63,908 bases of DNA from Gottfriedia luciferensis (GCF_001712755.1 NZ_MDKC01000014.1:1-63908); one strand, 5' to 3'; positions 1 to 8,255 are shown, numbered from the stretch's first letter. Notes: generated by a model from the letters alone, not told the origin. A program made the numbers and translations.

Positions 1-461
1 TGATGTTGATTTCCATTACAGGATGCTCGCTTTCCATGGGGCGAGATTCTTTAGCCTCCTCGGCAAGCCTGCGGGGTCTTTAGCCTTCCCGCTAATCCCA
101 TAGGAGTCGAGCACCCCTCCATTCCAATCAACTTTTTCATCAAAAAAAGTATGCAATAAATCCTAATCAAATAGCCAGCCTTTACTTAGAGTAATCTAGC
201 AGTTTTTATTAATCAGTTTGTAGTTCTATTAATATCGAACATTAAACTAAATTAATCAAATGAATTTGTTTTTCTAAGAATAAGCTCATAATTTTCAACT
301 TCTGAAAAAAACATGTCTAGTGTTATTGGAATCATAAAATTGCTCGAACATATGAACATTTAAAATCATTAAAAGAACATCCAGAAAAATGATAATTTCA
401 TCATTATTAAATGTTCATTTAATGTCCGTTTTCCCTACCATTTTATATTTCAACACTCTGA
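1..461. repeat. Long dispersed repeat containing hairpin repeat A (copy 1)
   Basis: The first ~460 bases are almost the same as 27319-27733, in direct orientation, apart from a block of about 50 bases near 335-395 missing from the other copy. Inside it, 5-132 is a 128-base hairpin-rich core (repeat A) starting GTTGATT and ending AATCAAC, with GATGCTCG near the left end and a CGAGC-containing partner near the right. Cores of this kind are common between genes in Bacillaceae. No gene is visible in this stretch. Confidence 0.85.
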
Positions 462-488
462 AAAGGAGAACTTTTTAGTTCTCCTTTT
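462..488 (-). terminator. Intrinsic terminator of the ecs operon
   Basis: Perfect 11-base stem (AAAGGAGAACT and its complement) with a four-base loop, lying between the ecsC stop codon and the dispersed repeat. The T tract on the minus side is short. Confidence 0.7.
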
Positions 489-501
489 AGTATGTAACTT
501 A

Positions 502-1230
502 TTAGATGATATCTTCCTTTTTCTTCATATACCTCATTCGATAAGCATTTTTAGCCGTTTCACCTAATTGTTCAAGAAGTTGATAATTTACATAAGCTCC
601 AACTGGTGCTCCAATAATAGGGACTAATTGCAGAAGTTTTGCTAAATCGATATGATCTCGATATTCTAGTTGTAATTGCTCCCAATTGACTTGGGGATTT
701 TCATCTACTTTATCTTCCCACTTTTCAATAACCTGAAATACTTTTTTCCGATGGCTATCACTTGAAAAAGCAAGTTGAAAAATATACAGCATAAACTGTC
801 TTTCGAGCTCATCTTTAGGTGAGTAACCATATATTTTGGCTGCCTCAACTAAAAATCTAATTTTTATTCCAAGTAATAACGGAAAATCGGCAAGACCAAG
901 TAAAATTCCACCCGCTCCTGTACCAGCACCTTCTACAGCTGAAATCTTTTTGTACTCGTTTAACTTTTTATCTAAAATTAAATCTCTTTCTCTAAGTGTT
1001 AATGCTTCATACTCCTCACCACTGCCATTAAAAACAGTAGACCCTCCCATAAATAAGACCATCATATTTTTAACGGTTTTTGTAAGCAGATCTTGGATTT
1101 GTTCTGGTAATAATGATTGAAGCTTTAATTGAACTTTTTTTGCAGAAGTTTGAAAAATATTTGAATCAGACATTACTTTTTGTTTCCATCTAGATAGTTC
1201 GTACTGAATACGAAGTTCATAAGAATCCAT
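502..1230 (-). CDS. ecsC: EcsC family protein
   Basis: Third gene of the ecs operon, immediately downstream of ecsB. The 242-residue product matches the EcsC family: a charged helical N-terminus, then a glycine/alanine-rich hydrophobic centre (around GAGTGAGGILLGLADFPLLL) and a second hydrophobic patch near LVPIIGAPVGAYVN. Its role is unknown; in B. subtilis it is dispensable for the EcsAB secretion and competence phenotypes. ATG at 1230 is preferred to the upstream in-frame GTG at 1239, because AAAGGGTGG lies five bases before the ATG while the GTG sits inside that site. Product family is well supported, function is not. Confidence 0.88.
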   Translation of the reverse strand: MDSYELRIQYELSRWKQKVMSDSNIFQTSAKKVQLKLQSLLPEQIQDLLTKTVKNMMVLFMGGSTVFNGSGEEYEALTLRERDLILDKKLNEYKKISAVEGAGTGAGGILLGLADFPLLLGIKIRFLVEAAKIYGYSPKDELERQFMLYIFQLAFSSDSHRKKVFQVIEKWEDKVDENPQVNWEQLQLEYRDHIDLAKLLQLVPIIGAPVGAYVNYQLLEQLGETAKNAYRMRYMKKKEDII

Positions 1231-1242
1231 TTTGTCCACCCT

Positions 1243-2463
1243 TTACAATTTTTGTGGCTTACTTAACCTTTTATGCACATAAAATTTAATTAACCACATT
1301 GAAAATAAAGTATACACAACAATTGCCATAATAAAGTTTAAAATTGACAAGCCCTTTACTAAACCAATAATACTAAAAACTAGACTACATATTATCAGTA
1401 GTATATACAAAAGTGTCGAAATAGATTTTTTATTTTCTTCATTTGTATAAGGATAAATTTTCCACAACAAATGATAGTTATACTGTTTTAAAATTGACAT
1501 ATTCTGTAGGGAAATTACATAAAGAAATAAAATGCCAATCAATATTTTCCCAATTGTAGTTGGCACTAAGTAAACTACAAATCCTCCTACGAACAGTTGT
1601 CTTAAAAACATACTTAAAAAGTTACCATTCCTGATGAATGTACGAACTAGTAAATAATTCGCAGCATTCCTCATTTTAATTTTATTAATGATTGGATCCG
1701 CCCATTTTCTTCGCTTTACTTGTTGTTGAATAGACGGAACATCAGTAAACATATTCGCAAATCGATAAAAAGTCGCTAATCTTGAAGTATCAAGTTTAAC
1801 ATTTCTTTCCCATTGCACTCTTTTATTTTTACTACCAATTTGAATAAATAATGCATAAACTCCTAAGATTACGATGATTATTACAAGGAAAAAACTGCTC
1901 CATTTACTTAATAAACCATAAATAAATAAGAAAGTACCTAGCAACCTAAAACAATAATCAAATGCTCGGTTTAAAACACCGCTATTTGTAAGGTGTAAGA
2001 ATGAAACAAAGAGATTGTATCCTTTTAATAAGAAAATTATTACCATAAAGACGATAAAACTTGTTGTTTGTCCTAGTGAAAATTTCTTATAAATTGGATA
2101 AATCACACCTAACATCATTAACATTAAATATACTTGAAAGATGTACGTAATTAAAAAGGAGCGGACAAAGTAACTTTTCATCTTTTTTTCTAATGGTAAT
2201 AAGTAATGTAAATCAGGTCCTTTAAAAAAAGTAGTTACTTGACCTGTTACAACAAGAAAACTAAAAAGAATAGCGATTAGTAAAATAGCTGGAAAGTCTG
2301 GAGAAATTGTTTTTAGCATTTGTTGATAATAATATGCTCCTCCTCCAAATCCAAAAACAATTACAAATTTTATATGATCATTAAAGATATACCGACCATA
2401 TTTACTCATTTCTTTAATGAAGCTCCTAAACCGTGCTAACCATAATTCTTTTATCGTACTCAT
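1243..2463 (-). CDS. ecsB: ABC transporter permease EcsB
   Basis: Integral membrane subunit of the Ecs exporter, 406 residues with many predicted transmembrane segments in two clusters (about residues 30-220 and 285-395), separated by a basic cytoplasmic loop (KRRKWADPIINKIKMRN). It pairs with EcsA; loss of Ecs in B. subtilis impairs exoprotein processing, competence and sporulation, apparently through intramembrane proteolysis by RasP. The ATG overlaps the ecsA stop by four bases (ATGA), so translation is coupled. Identity rests on gene order and membrane topology as much as on sequence. Confidence 0.92.
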   Translation of the reverse strand: MSTIKELWLARFRSFIKEMSKYGRYIFNDHIKFVIVFGFGGGAYYYQQMLKTISPDFPAILLIAILFSFLVVTGQVTTFFKGPDLHYLLPLEKKMKSYFVRSFLITYIFQVYLMLMMLGVIYPIYKKFSLGQTTSFIVFMVIIFLLKGYNLFVSFLHLTNSGVLNRAFDYCFRLLGTFLFIYGLLSKWSSFFLVIIIVILGVYALFIQIGSKNKRVQWERNVKLDTSRLATFYRFANMFTDVPSIQQQVKRRKWADPIINKIKMRNAANYLLVRTFIRNGNFLSMFLRQLFVGGFVVYLVPTTIGKILIGILFLYVISLQNMSILKQYNYHLLWKIYPYTNEENKKSISTLLYILLIICSLVFSIIGLVKGLSILNFIMAIVVYTLFSMWLIKFYVHKRLSKPQKL

Positions 2464-3197
2464 ATTTCTTTTTCCTTCGTTGCAAAAATATAAATTTCAT
2501 CTAATGAAGCATTTGGCATATTATATTGAGTTTGTAATTCGTTTAATGTACCTTTTGCAATAATTACTCCTTCATGCAAAATAATAAATGAATCACAATA
2601 AATTTGAGCAGTCGATAAAATATGAGTAGACATTAAAATGCCTGCTCCTTTTTCTTTTTCATTGTTCAAAATCTCAAGTAAATCATTTATCGCGATTGGA
2701 TCTAGTCCTAAAAAAGGTTCATCTATTATGTATAACTGTGGTTGGACAATAAGGGCACAAATGATCATTACTTTTTGTTTCATCCCTTTAGAGAAGGTCG
2801 AAGGAAAATATTTTCTTTTGTCATATAATCTAAATGTTTTTAATAGCTCTTCACTACGTTTTTTAAAATCTTTTTCTGGAATATTATATGCCAAGGCTGT
2901 TATTTCAAGATGTTCCTGTAAAGTTAATTCATCATAAATCATCGGTGTTTCAGGAACATATGATATGCTAGCACGATATGCAGTTGGATCTTTCTCAAAT
3001 GATTCACCATTAATTAATATGTCGCCTTTAGATGGTTTCAAAAGTCCTAATATATGTTTTATAGTCGTACTCTTACCGGCACCATTTAACCCGATTAACC
3101 CAACAAGCTCATTTCTATTAATCGTAAATGAGACATCTTTAATGACAGGCTGTCTAGTGTATCCACCTGTGACATCTTTTACATGCAATAAAGTCAT
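2460..3197 (-). CDS. ecsA: ABC transporter ATP-binding protein EcsA
   Basis: Nucleotide-binding subunit of the Ecs exporter, 245 residues, cytoplasmic. Visible motifs in order: Walker A GLNGAGKST near residue 38, Q loop around SYVPETP, signature FSKGMKQK near 138, Walker B LYIIDEPFLGLD near 160, and the H-loop histidine in MSTHIL. The leucine-rich Walker B and the FSKGMKQK signature are typical of export-type ATPases. First gene of ecsABC; AAAGGA lies about ten bases before the ATG. Its promoter must lie in 3200-3330, back to back with the RNA array. Confidence 0.95.
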   Translation of the reverse strand: MTLLHVKDVTGGYTRQPVIKDVSFTINRNELVGLIGLNGAGKSTTIKHILGLLKPSKGDILINGESFEKDPTAYRASISYVPETPMIYDELTLQEHLEITALAYNIPEKDFKKRSEELLKTFRLYDKRKYFPSTFSKGMKQKVMIICALIVQPQLYIIDEPFLGLDPIAINDLLEILNNEKEKGAGILMSTHILSTAQIYCDSFIILHEGVIIAKGTLNELQTQYNMPNASLDEIYIFATKEKEI

Positions 3198-3311
3198 TCT
3201 TTACAAATCCTTTCAAATGTACTTTTCCTATAAATTTTATTGTATCAAATAATATTCTTAACTTCCTTATTATCCTATTTATGGAATACTAAAAAAAAAT
3301 CCTTCTTTTTT

Positions 3312-3341
3312 TGAATACTATTTTAGGTTAAGGGTATTATA
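3312..3341 (+). promoter_or_regulatory. Sigma-G-like promoter, RNA unit 1
   Basis: TGAATA (3312-3317), a 17-base spacer, and TATTATA (3335-3341). This fits the forespore sigma-G pattern (TGnATA, 17-18, CATnnTA) apart from the first base of the -10. The same position in units 2 and 3 is a full match. Confidence 0.6.
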
Positions 3342-3342
3342 A

Positions 3343-3740
3343 TTCATGAAGGGAAAGCAACACACTTTCTTAGTTCAAAATTTGAAATGAGGTGTGTGTT
3401 AAAGGAAATTTAATTTGCGTTCAAACCTAAGTCGGATAATTGTTTAAGTGAAATGAGGTATCTCCAAAGATTAACATCGTTGTCATATACAGCAATGCAA
3501 AAATCTAAGGAGATGGTGCGCTTGAACAGGATCTATAAAAACAAAGGTCATTAGTATACCAATTTGTAAATGAGGTGTCTCGAGCAGAACATATAATTTA
3601 TTTATAGGTGTACCAATTTATTGAACATTAAAGCAAATGAGGTGTCTGTTAAAGACAATTTAACTTATTAACCTAAAATCTTTTCTAAAATCTTTCCCCT
3701 TCATCAAGGAGCAACTATTGGTTGCTCCTTGTTTTATTTT
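3343..3740 (+). ncRNA. Tandem structured RNA unit 1
   Basis: First of three diverged copies of a ~390-nt unit. It starts GAAGGGAAAGCAACACAC, which pairs with GTGTGTGTT about 30 bases on, closing a hairpin whose tip holds the palindrome TTCAAAATTTGAA. A second long helix joins GTATACC (3554-3560) to GGTGTAC (3607-3613). AAATGAGGTGT recurs at about 3386, 3568 and 3635, with a variant at 3451. The unit ends in a perfect ten-base stem, AAGGAGCAAC (3706-3715) with GTTGCTCCTT (3721-3730), followed by GTTTTATTTT. There is no substantial ORF. It is not a family I can name. Confidence 0.7.
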
Positions 3741-3935
3741 GTTGATGTCACGTGGTCATTAACTTCTTGTATCTCGCCCATAGTTAATCTTTTTTTTAAC
3801 TACTTCCTTCTATTATCTATACTTTTTATGGTCCCAATTTCCACATTAACTGGGATCTCTTCCAAACATCTTCTACTTTCCTGTTTTAATTATCTCTCCC
3901 TGTCTTAACTACTTTATAAATTTTTTTATTGTTTT

Positions 3936-3965
3936 TGCATACTTTCTTTACCGCAGGGCATCATA
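3936..3965 (+). promoter_or_regulatory. Sigma-G-like promoter, RNA unit 2
   Basis: TGCATA (3936-3941), exactly 17 bases, CATCATA (3959-3965). It matches TGnATA / CATnnTA at every fixed position and has the same geometry as the SASP promoter found at 22946-22975 in this window. Confidence 0.68.
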
Positions 3966-4345
3966 ATTCTTGAAGGGAAAGCAACACACTTTCTAATTCA
4001 AAAATTTGAAATGAGGTGTGTGTTAAAGGTAATTTAATTTGCGTTCAAACCTGTGCAAGGTAACTGTTAAAGTGATTGTCTCACAAGATAATTCATCGTT
4101 GTATAAAACAGCAGTGAAAATATCAAGGGAGATGGTTAGCTTGAACATTATTACTTAAAAACAAAGGTTTTAGTATACCAATTTGTAAATGAGGTGTCTC
4201 GAGCAGAGCATATATATTTATTTTAAGGTGTACCAATTTATTGAACATTAAAGCAAATGAGGTGTCTGTTAAAGACGATTTATAATTACTCCATTAATCT
4301 TTCCTCTTCATCAAGAAGCAACTTAGGTTGCTTCTTGTTTTATGT
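3966..4345 (+). ncRNA. Tandem structured RNA unit 2
   Basis: Second copy, offset about 620 bases from unit 1. The 5' hairpin, the GCGTTCAAACC block, the TTAGCTTGAACATTA block, the GTATACC / GGTGTAC helix and three AAATGAGGTGT motifs are all kept, while the sequence between them drifts. The terminator stem is CAAGAAGCAAC (4312-4322) with GTTGCTTCTTG (4327-4337). Several stem bases differ from unit 1 in a compensating way (GGAGC/GCTCC versus GAAGC/GCTTC), which is what selection for an RNA helix would give. Confidence 0.7.
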
Positions 4346-4613
4346 TGTTGAAAAGAAGTTGTAATTTAAATTAGTAATGTCAAGATGATTGCTCCACCTA
4401 GGTTTGTTCCTACGAGCGCTCGGCCTTCCCGTTCCCCCTGAAAACATTTTTTAAAAATATAACTTCAATTATCTATACTCTTGATGATCCAAAATAAATT
4501 TAGTCTTAACTTCCACTTAAATCCTCATTATTAAGCTTGTGTTTTTGTTTTGTTTCTGAAATTTCCTGATCTTTAATATTCTCTCTCTGCTTTTCAAAGT
4601 TTTTTATTGTTTT

Positions 4614-4643
4614 TGCATACTTTCTTTAATACAGGGCATCATA
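4614..4643 (+). promoter_or_regulatory. Sigma-G-like promoter, RNA unit 3
   Basis: TGCATA (4614-4619), 17 bases, CATCATA (4637-4643). The hexamer and heptamer are the same as for unit 2, although the spacer has changed. Confidence 0.68.
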
Positions 4644-5020
4644 ATTCTTGAAGGGAAAGCAACACACTTTCCAGTTCAAAATTTGAAATGAGGTGTGTGT
4701 TAAAGGTAATTTAATTTGCGTTCAAACCAATGCAAGGGTAGTTGTTGAAGTGAAGTTTCTCCATAGATAAAACATCGTTGTATAAAACAGCAGTGAAAAC
4801 ATCAAAGGAGATGGTTAGCTTGAACATTATCACTTTTAAACAAAGGTTTTAGTATACCAATTTGTAAATGAGGTGTCTCGACCAGAGCATATAAATTTCT
4901 TATAAGGTGTACCAATTTATTGAACATTTAAGCAAATGAGGTGTCTGTTAAAGACAATTTATAATTACTCCATTAGTTTTCCCCTTCATCAAGAAGCAAC
5001 ATAGGTTGCTTCTTGTTTAT
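4644..5020 (+). ncRNA. Tandem structured RNA unit 3
   Basis: Third copy, about 667 bases after unit 2, ending in stem CAAGAAGCAAC (4990-5000) with GTTGCTTCTTG (5005-5015) and a T-rich tail about 75 bases before the hit start codon. All landmark blocks of units 1 and 2 are present. The terminator separates the unit from hit, so it is unlikely to be a hit leader. Confidence 0.7.
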
Positions 5021-5041
5021 TTTTCCCTGCCCTATTTCCCC

Positions 5042-5063
5042 TTTAACATACGCCTATGTTAAA
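5042..5063. promoter_or_regulatory. Perfect palindrome upstream of hit
   Basis: TTTAACATA, four bases, TATGTTAAA: a perfect nine-base inverted repeat ending 31 bases before the hit ATG and overlapping a possible -10 (TAAAAT, 5060-5065). It looks like a repressor operator; the regulator is unknown. Confidence 0.5.
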
Positions 5064-5094
5064 ATAAGGAAAAAAGTGAAAGGAAGTATAAAAA

Positions 5095-5532
5095 ATGGCA
5101 CATGACGCTAATTGTATTTTCTGTAAAATTGTTGAAGGTAGCATTCCAGCATCAAAGGTATACGAGGATGATGATATTTTAGCTTTTTTAGATCTAAGTC
5201 AAGTTACAAAAGGACACACATTAGTCATTCCAAAGGATCATGTTGAAAACATATTCGAAATGAGTGAAGAGACAGCTAGTACATACTTCCGAAAAGTACC
5301 TCACATTGCTAATGCAATGAAAGAAACTTTTAATGTTCAAGGAGTAAATATTTTAAATAATAGTGGTGAAGTTTCAGGTCAAACTGTATTTCATTATCAT
5401 ATGCATATTTTACCACGATACGGAAATAATGATGGCTTTGATGTAAAATGGCTTTCAAACCAAAATCAATACACAAATGAAACGCTACAAGAGATTGCAA
5501 AATCTATCGAAAATAACATTATTAAAAAATAA
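5095..5532 (+). CDS. hit: HIT family nucleotide-binding protein
   Basis: A 145-residue histidine-triad protein, cytoplasmic, of the Hint/PKCI branch that hydrolyses adenosine phosphoramidates and related AMP conjugates. The N-terminal CIFCKIVEGSIPASKVYED block and the catalytic HYHMH triad (near residue 101) are both intact. Length is normal for the family. AAAGGAAG lies upstream of the ATG. In B. subtilis hit is likewise divergent from ecsA, but here the three-unit RNA array lies between them. It ends in its own terminator, so it is probably a single-gene unit. Confidence 0.94.
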   Translation: MAHDANCIFCKIVEGSIPASKVYEDDDILAFLDLSQVTKGHTLVIPKDHVENIFEMSEETASTYFRKVPHIANAMKETFNVQGVNILNNSGEVSGQTVFHYHMHILPRYGNNDGFDVKWLSNQNQYTNETLQEIAKSIENNIIKK

Positions 5533-5555
5533 TAAAACCATCCCTTTTAAATACG

Positions 5556-5588
5556 AAAACAGGAGAGTGCATATCTCCTGTTTTTGTT
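5556..5588 (+). terminator. Terminator of hit
   Basis: AACAGGAGA, seven-base loop, TCTCCTGTT, then a run of T. The following ~290 bases up to hpr are AT-rich and hold no other gene; the hpr promoter must lie there. Confidence 0.85.
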
Positions 5589-5885
5589 TTTTTTATGTAA
5601 TTTTAATCTAAATCCTGCATTTTACACTATATTTTTATAGATTTATATTATATATTTACTATATTACCAATAATATTTTATCGACAATCACTCTATAGTT
5701 TCGTTAAAATTATTATATAAACATAATTTTCACAACCCGCAACACTTAATTATAATATAAAAATGTAGAATTTTATCAACTACTTTGTGAAAATTTTTAA
5801 AAATTCTAACTAAAAGTTCTTTATTTCTTCACATATTATTGGCATAATAATAAATAGATAGTTAAATAGAAAAGAAGGTGAATTG

Positions 5886-6446
5886 ATGAAAACTGAACAA
5901 AAATTATACACAATGAAAGAAGCTTTGATTTTTAGTCAAAGAATTGCCCAAATTTCCAAAGCATTATGGAAGTCAGTTGAAAAGGACTGGCAACAATGGA
6001 TTAAGCCCTATGATTTAAATATCAATGAACATCATATTTTAATGATCGCCTTCCACTTAAAGGGTGCGTCTATTTCTGAAATTGCTAAATTTGGTGTAAT
6101 GCACGTATCAACTGCTTTTAACTTCTCTAAAAAGCTAGAAGAACGTGGTTTATTAGTGTTTTCTAAAAAAGTAGAAGATAAACGTAATACGTATATTGAA
6201 TTAACAGAAAAAGGTAAAGAAATGCTATTAGAGATTCTAGGTGAATTTGATCCAGAGACAAATTCAGTTTTTCAAGGTACCTTACCATTAAAAGAATTTT
6301 ATGGTAAATTTCCAGAAAATATGGAAATTATGGCTATTTTACGTAATATTTATGGAAAAGATTTTATGGATATATTTGAAACAACGTTAGGTAACATAGA
6401 TAAAGAATTCATCGAAGAAGATAATCGTTTAATTAAGAAACCTTAA
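5886..6446 (+). CDS. hpr: HTH-type transcriptional regulator Hpr (ScoC)
   Basis: MarR-family winged-helix DNA-binding protein of 186 residues, slightly shorter than the ~203 of B. subtilis ScoC. In B. subtilis it represses extracellular protease, peptide-transport and sporulation genes during the transition state. The winged helix spans about residues 45-115 ([20 protein letters not shown] as the recognition region, then the wing [17 protein letters not shown]). ATG at 5886 follows AGAAGGTG by six bases; the in-frame TTG just before it is less likely. Its neighbours hit and prsA are the same as in B. subtilis. Confidence 0.93.
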   Translation: MKTEQKLYTMKEALIFSQRIAQISKALWKSVEKDWQQWIKPYDLNINEHHILMIAFHLKGASISEIAKFGVMHVSTAFNFSKKLEERGLLVFSKKVEDKRNTYIELTEKGKEMLLEILGEFDPETNSVFQGTLPLKEFYGKFPENMEIMAILRNIYGKDFMDIFETTLGNIDKEFIEEDNRLIKKP

Positions 6447-6504
6447 TATCTTCTTTAAAGCTACAATTTCAGTTTATATGTCATTTGAAATTGTACAAAT
6501 AAAT

Positions 6505-6544
6505 AGAAGCGGGGTAAGATTAATTAAATCCTTCCGCTTTTTAT
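6505..6544 (+). terminator. Terminator of hpr
   Basis: AAGCGG and CCGCTT flank a long loop and are followed by TTTTTATTT. The stem is short, so confidence is moderate. Confidence 0.5.
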
Positions 6545-6682
6545 TTCGGCCACTTTTGTTCAAAATTTCACATAAATACCTCTTTGAAACCCTCAGGTTC
6601 ATTTTCCTTTTCATTTATTTCTAAATTTCAATAGACAAAGAATATGTACATCATTAATTATTTCAATCTGGAATAAAAACTC

Positions 6683-6708
6683 AACCGGAGGTACAATACC
6701 TCCGGTCG
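6683..6708 (-). terminator. Terminator of the YjcZ-like gene
   Basis: ACCGGAGGTA, three-base loop, TACCTCCGGT; on the minus strand it is followed by GAGTTTTTATT. Confidence 0.75.
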
Positions 6709-6729
6709 AATATTTGTCTTATTTACAAA

Positions 6730-6819
6730 TTAGATGCAAGCTGCTCCTACGATAATTAATAAGATGAACAATACAACGATTAACGCAAATCCTCCACCAT
6801 GGAATCCTACGCCCATCAT
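6730..6819 (-). CDS. YjcZ family sporulation mini-protein
   Basis: A 29-residue peptide starting MMGVGFHGGGFALIVVLFIL and ending IVGAACI. The glycine-rich head followed by a single hydrophobic helix is typical of the YjcZ/YtbQ sporulation mini-proteins of Bacillus. A strong AAAAGGAGGTG site precedes the two adjacent ATGs (6819 and 6816) and a terminator follows. Too short for ordinary ORF calling. Function is unknown; members are expressed in the mother cell or forespore and are probably small membrane or coat-associated proteins. Confidence 0.82.
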   Translation of the reverse strand: MMGVGFHGGGFALIVVLFILLIIVGAACI

Positions 6820-6917
6820 TCACACCTCCTTTTGCTACATATCTTATCTTATGCGTGTAGTAAAAAATGGTCTGGGCAAATGTATAAATAACCTTCATTT
6901 TTGAAGATTCATACTAC

Positions 6918-7001
6918 TTATATAAATGAACACCCAATAATGATTAACAAAATAAACAGGATCACGATTAATACAAATTCACGCGATGCTTTCCCCTCCA
7001 T
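6918..7001 (-). CDS. Second YjcZ-like mini-protein
   Basis: A 27-residue peptide, MEGKASREFVLIVILFILLI then IIGCSFI: a short charged head and one transmembrane helix closely resembling the helix of the neighbour at 6730-6819 (shared VLFILLII core). AGGAGGGTGG lies a few bases before the ATG. The glycine-rich head is missing, so it is a diverged paralogue. From here to prsA (7017-7431) there is no gene, only AT-rich sequence and the prsA promoter. Confidence 0.7.
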   Translation of the reverse strand: MEGKASREFVLIVILFILLIIIGCSFI

Positions 7002-7273
7002 TTTTCCACCCTCCTAACAGTAATCCATAATAATATATAGACGAATGCCTTAAATGATTGGGCGAATGTCACGATTGACAAGTTTTTAATTTGCTGGATA
7101 AGCATGGTTTTTAGGCAAAGTCAGGTGTTAAAATATAAAAAATAGAAATCTCCATTCATTTATTACCTCATCTCATAGTGCCTACATTTCATTTAAAACT
7201 AGTTCAAGTTTCCTTAAAATTAATTAATTTTTTATTAAAAAGCATACCAAATTATTCTTTTTTTGGATAAACT

Positions 7274-7302
7274 TTGTCACATTGTAGAAAAATATGTTAT
7301 AT
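7274..7302 (+). promoter_or_regulatory. Probable sigma-A promoter of prsA
   Basis: TTGTCA (7274-7279), 17 bases, TTATAT (7297-7302), about 130 bases upstream of the prsA start. Chosen by eye as the best -35/-10 pair in this stretch. Confidence 0.45.
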
Positions 7303-7431
7303 TAAGTGAAGTAATTTCCAGTAAAAGGTATGTCTAAATACAGGAAAAATTAAGATTTAAGCTCCATACTTTAATATGTAAAATTTTTCTTTATAAGAAA
7401 TCATTTTAAATTTTTATTAGGAGATGTTTAA

Positions 7432-8253
7432 ATGAAAAAGTTAATCGTATCTGCAGTTTTAGCTACCTCAGTATTCGGACTAGCAGCATGTGGATCTGCT
7501 GGTGTTAGTAACGATGTTGTTGCTACATCTAATGCTGGAGATATCACATCTAAAGATTTATATAATAAGATGAAGGATACAGCAGGATTAGCAATGCTTA
7601 AGCAAATGGCTATTGAAGATTATTTAAAGAAAAACTACAAAGTTAGTGATAAAGATGTTGATGCTAAGTTCAATGAGTATAAAACACAAAATGGTGACCA
7701 ATTTAAAGCTTTCTTAGCACAGTACGGATTTAAAGATGAAGCAGCATTTAAAGATCGTGTTAAAATCGATTTATTAACTGAAAAAGCTGCTGAAGCTTCA
7801 GTAACAAAAGCTGACCTTGCAAAATACAAACCAGAAATTAGAGCTAGCCATATTCTAGTAAAAGATGAAGCTACAGCTAAAAAAGTCGAAGATGAATTAG
7901 CTAAAGGTGCAGATTTTGCAGCAGAAGCAAAAAAATATTCTACTGACACTGGTTCAAAAGATAAAGGTGGAGATTTAGGCTATTTTGGAGAAGGTGCTAT
8001 GGTACCTGAATTCGAAGCAGCTGCTTATAAATTAAAAGTTGGAGAAATTAGCCAACCAGTTAAATCACAATTTGGATACCATGTTATTAAATTAACTGGC
8101 AAAAAGACTGCTAACGAAAAAGATGCTCGCAAAAAAATTGCTGAGTCTAAGTTAAGTCAAGAAAACTTCCAAGCATTCTCTGATGAACTTCTTAAAAAAG
8201 CTAAATTTAAAGTAAAAGATAAAGACTTACAAAGCCAAGAGAAAAAATCATAA
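7432..8253 (+). CDS. prsA: Foldase lipoprotein PrsA (peptidyl-prolyl isomerase)
   Basis: Extracytoplasmic, membrane-anchored foldase that helps exported proteins fold after Sec translocation. The signal peptide ends in the lipobox LAACG, so Cys20 is the lipidated residue. The parvulin PPIase domain covers about residues 133-227, from IRASHILVKDE through the GGDLGYFGEG turn to QFGYHVIKL. Flanking N- and C-terminal helices form the chaperone part; the tail is lysine-rich. At 273 residues it is near the usual length. GGAGATG precedes the ATG. It is adjacent to hpr as in B. subtilis, where ScoC influences exoprotein output. Confidence 0.96.
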   Translation: MKKLIVSAVLATSVFGLAACGSAGVSNDVVATSNAGDITSKDLYNKMKDTAGLAMLKQMAIEDYLKKNYKVSDKDVDAKFNEYKTQNGDQFKAFLAQYGFKDEAAFKDRVKIDLLTEKAAEASVTKADLAKYKPEIRASHILVKDEATAKKVEDELAKGADFAAEAKKYSTDTGSKDKGGDLGYFGEGAMVPEFEAAAYKLKVGEISQPVKSQFGYHVIKLTGKKTANEKDARKKIAESKLSQENFQAFSDELLKKAKFKVKDKDLQSQEKKS

Positions 8254-8255
8254 AA

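Noticed and set aside
3387-3662. Micro-ORFs MRCVLKEI, MRCLEQNI and MRCLLKTI starting in each AAATGAGGTGT motif of RNA unit 1
   Set aside because: All begin MRC only because the motif itself contains ATGAGGTGT. None has an upstream ribosome site, and the stop codons are not kept in units 2 and 3. Treated as RNA motif, not coding.
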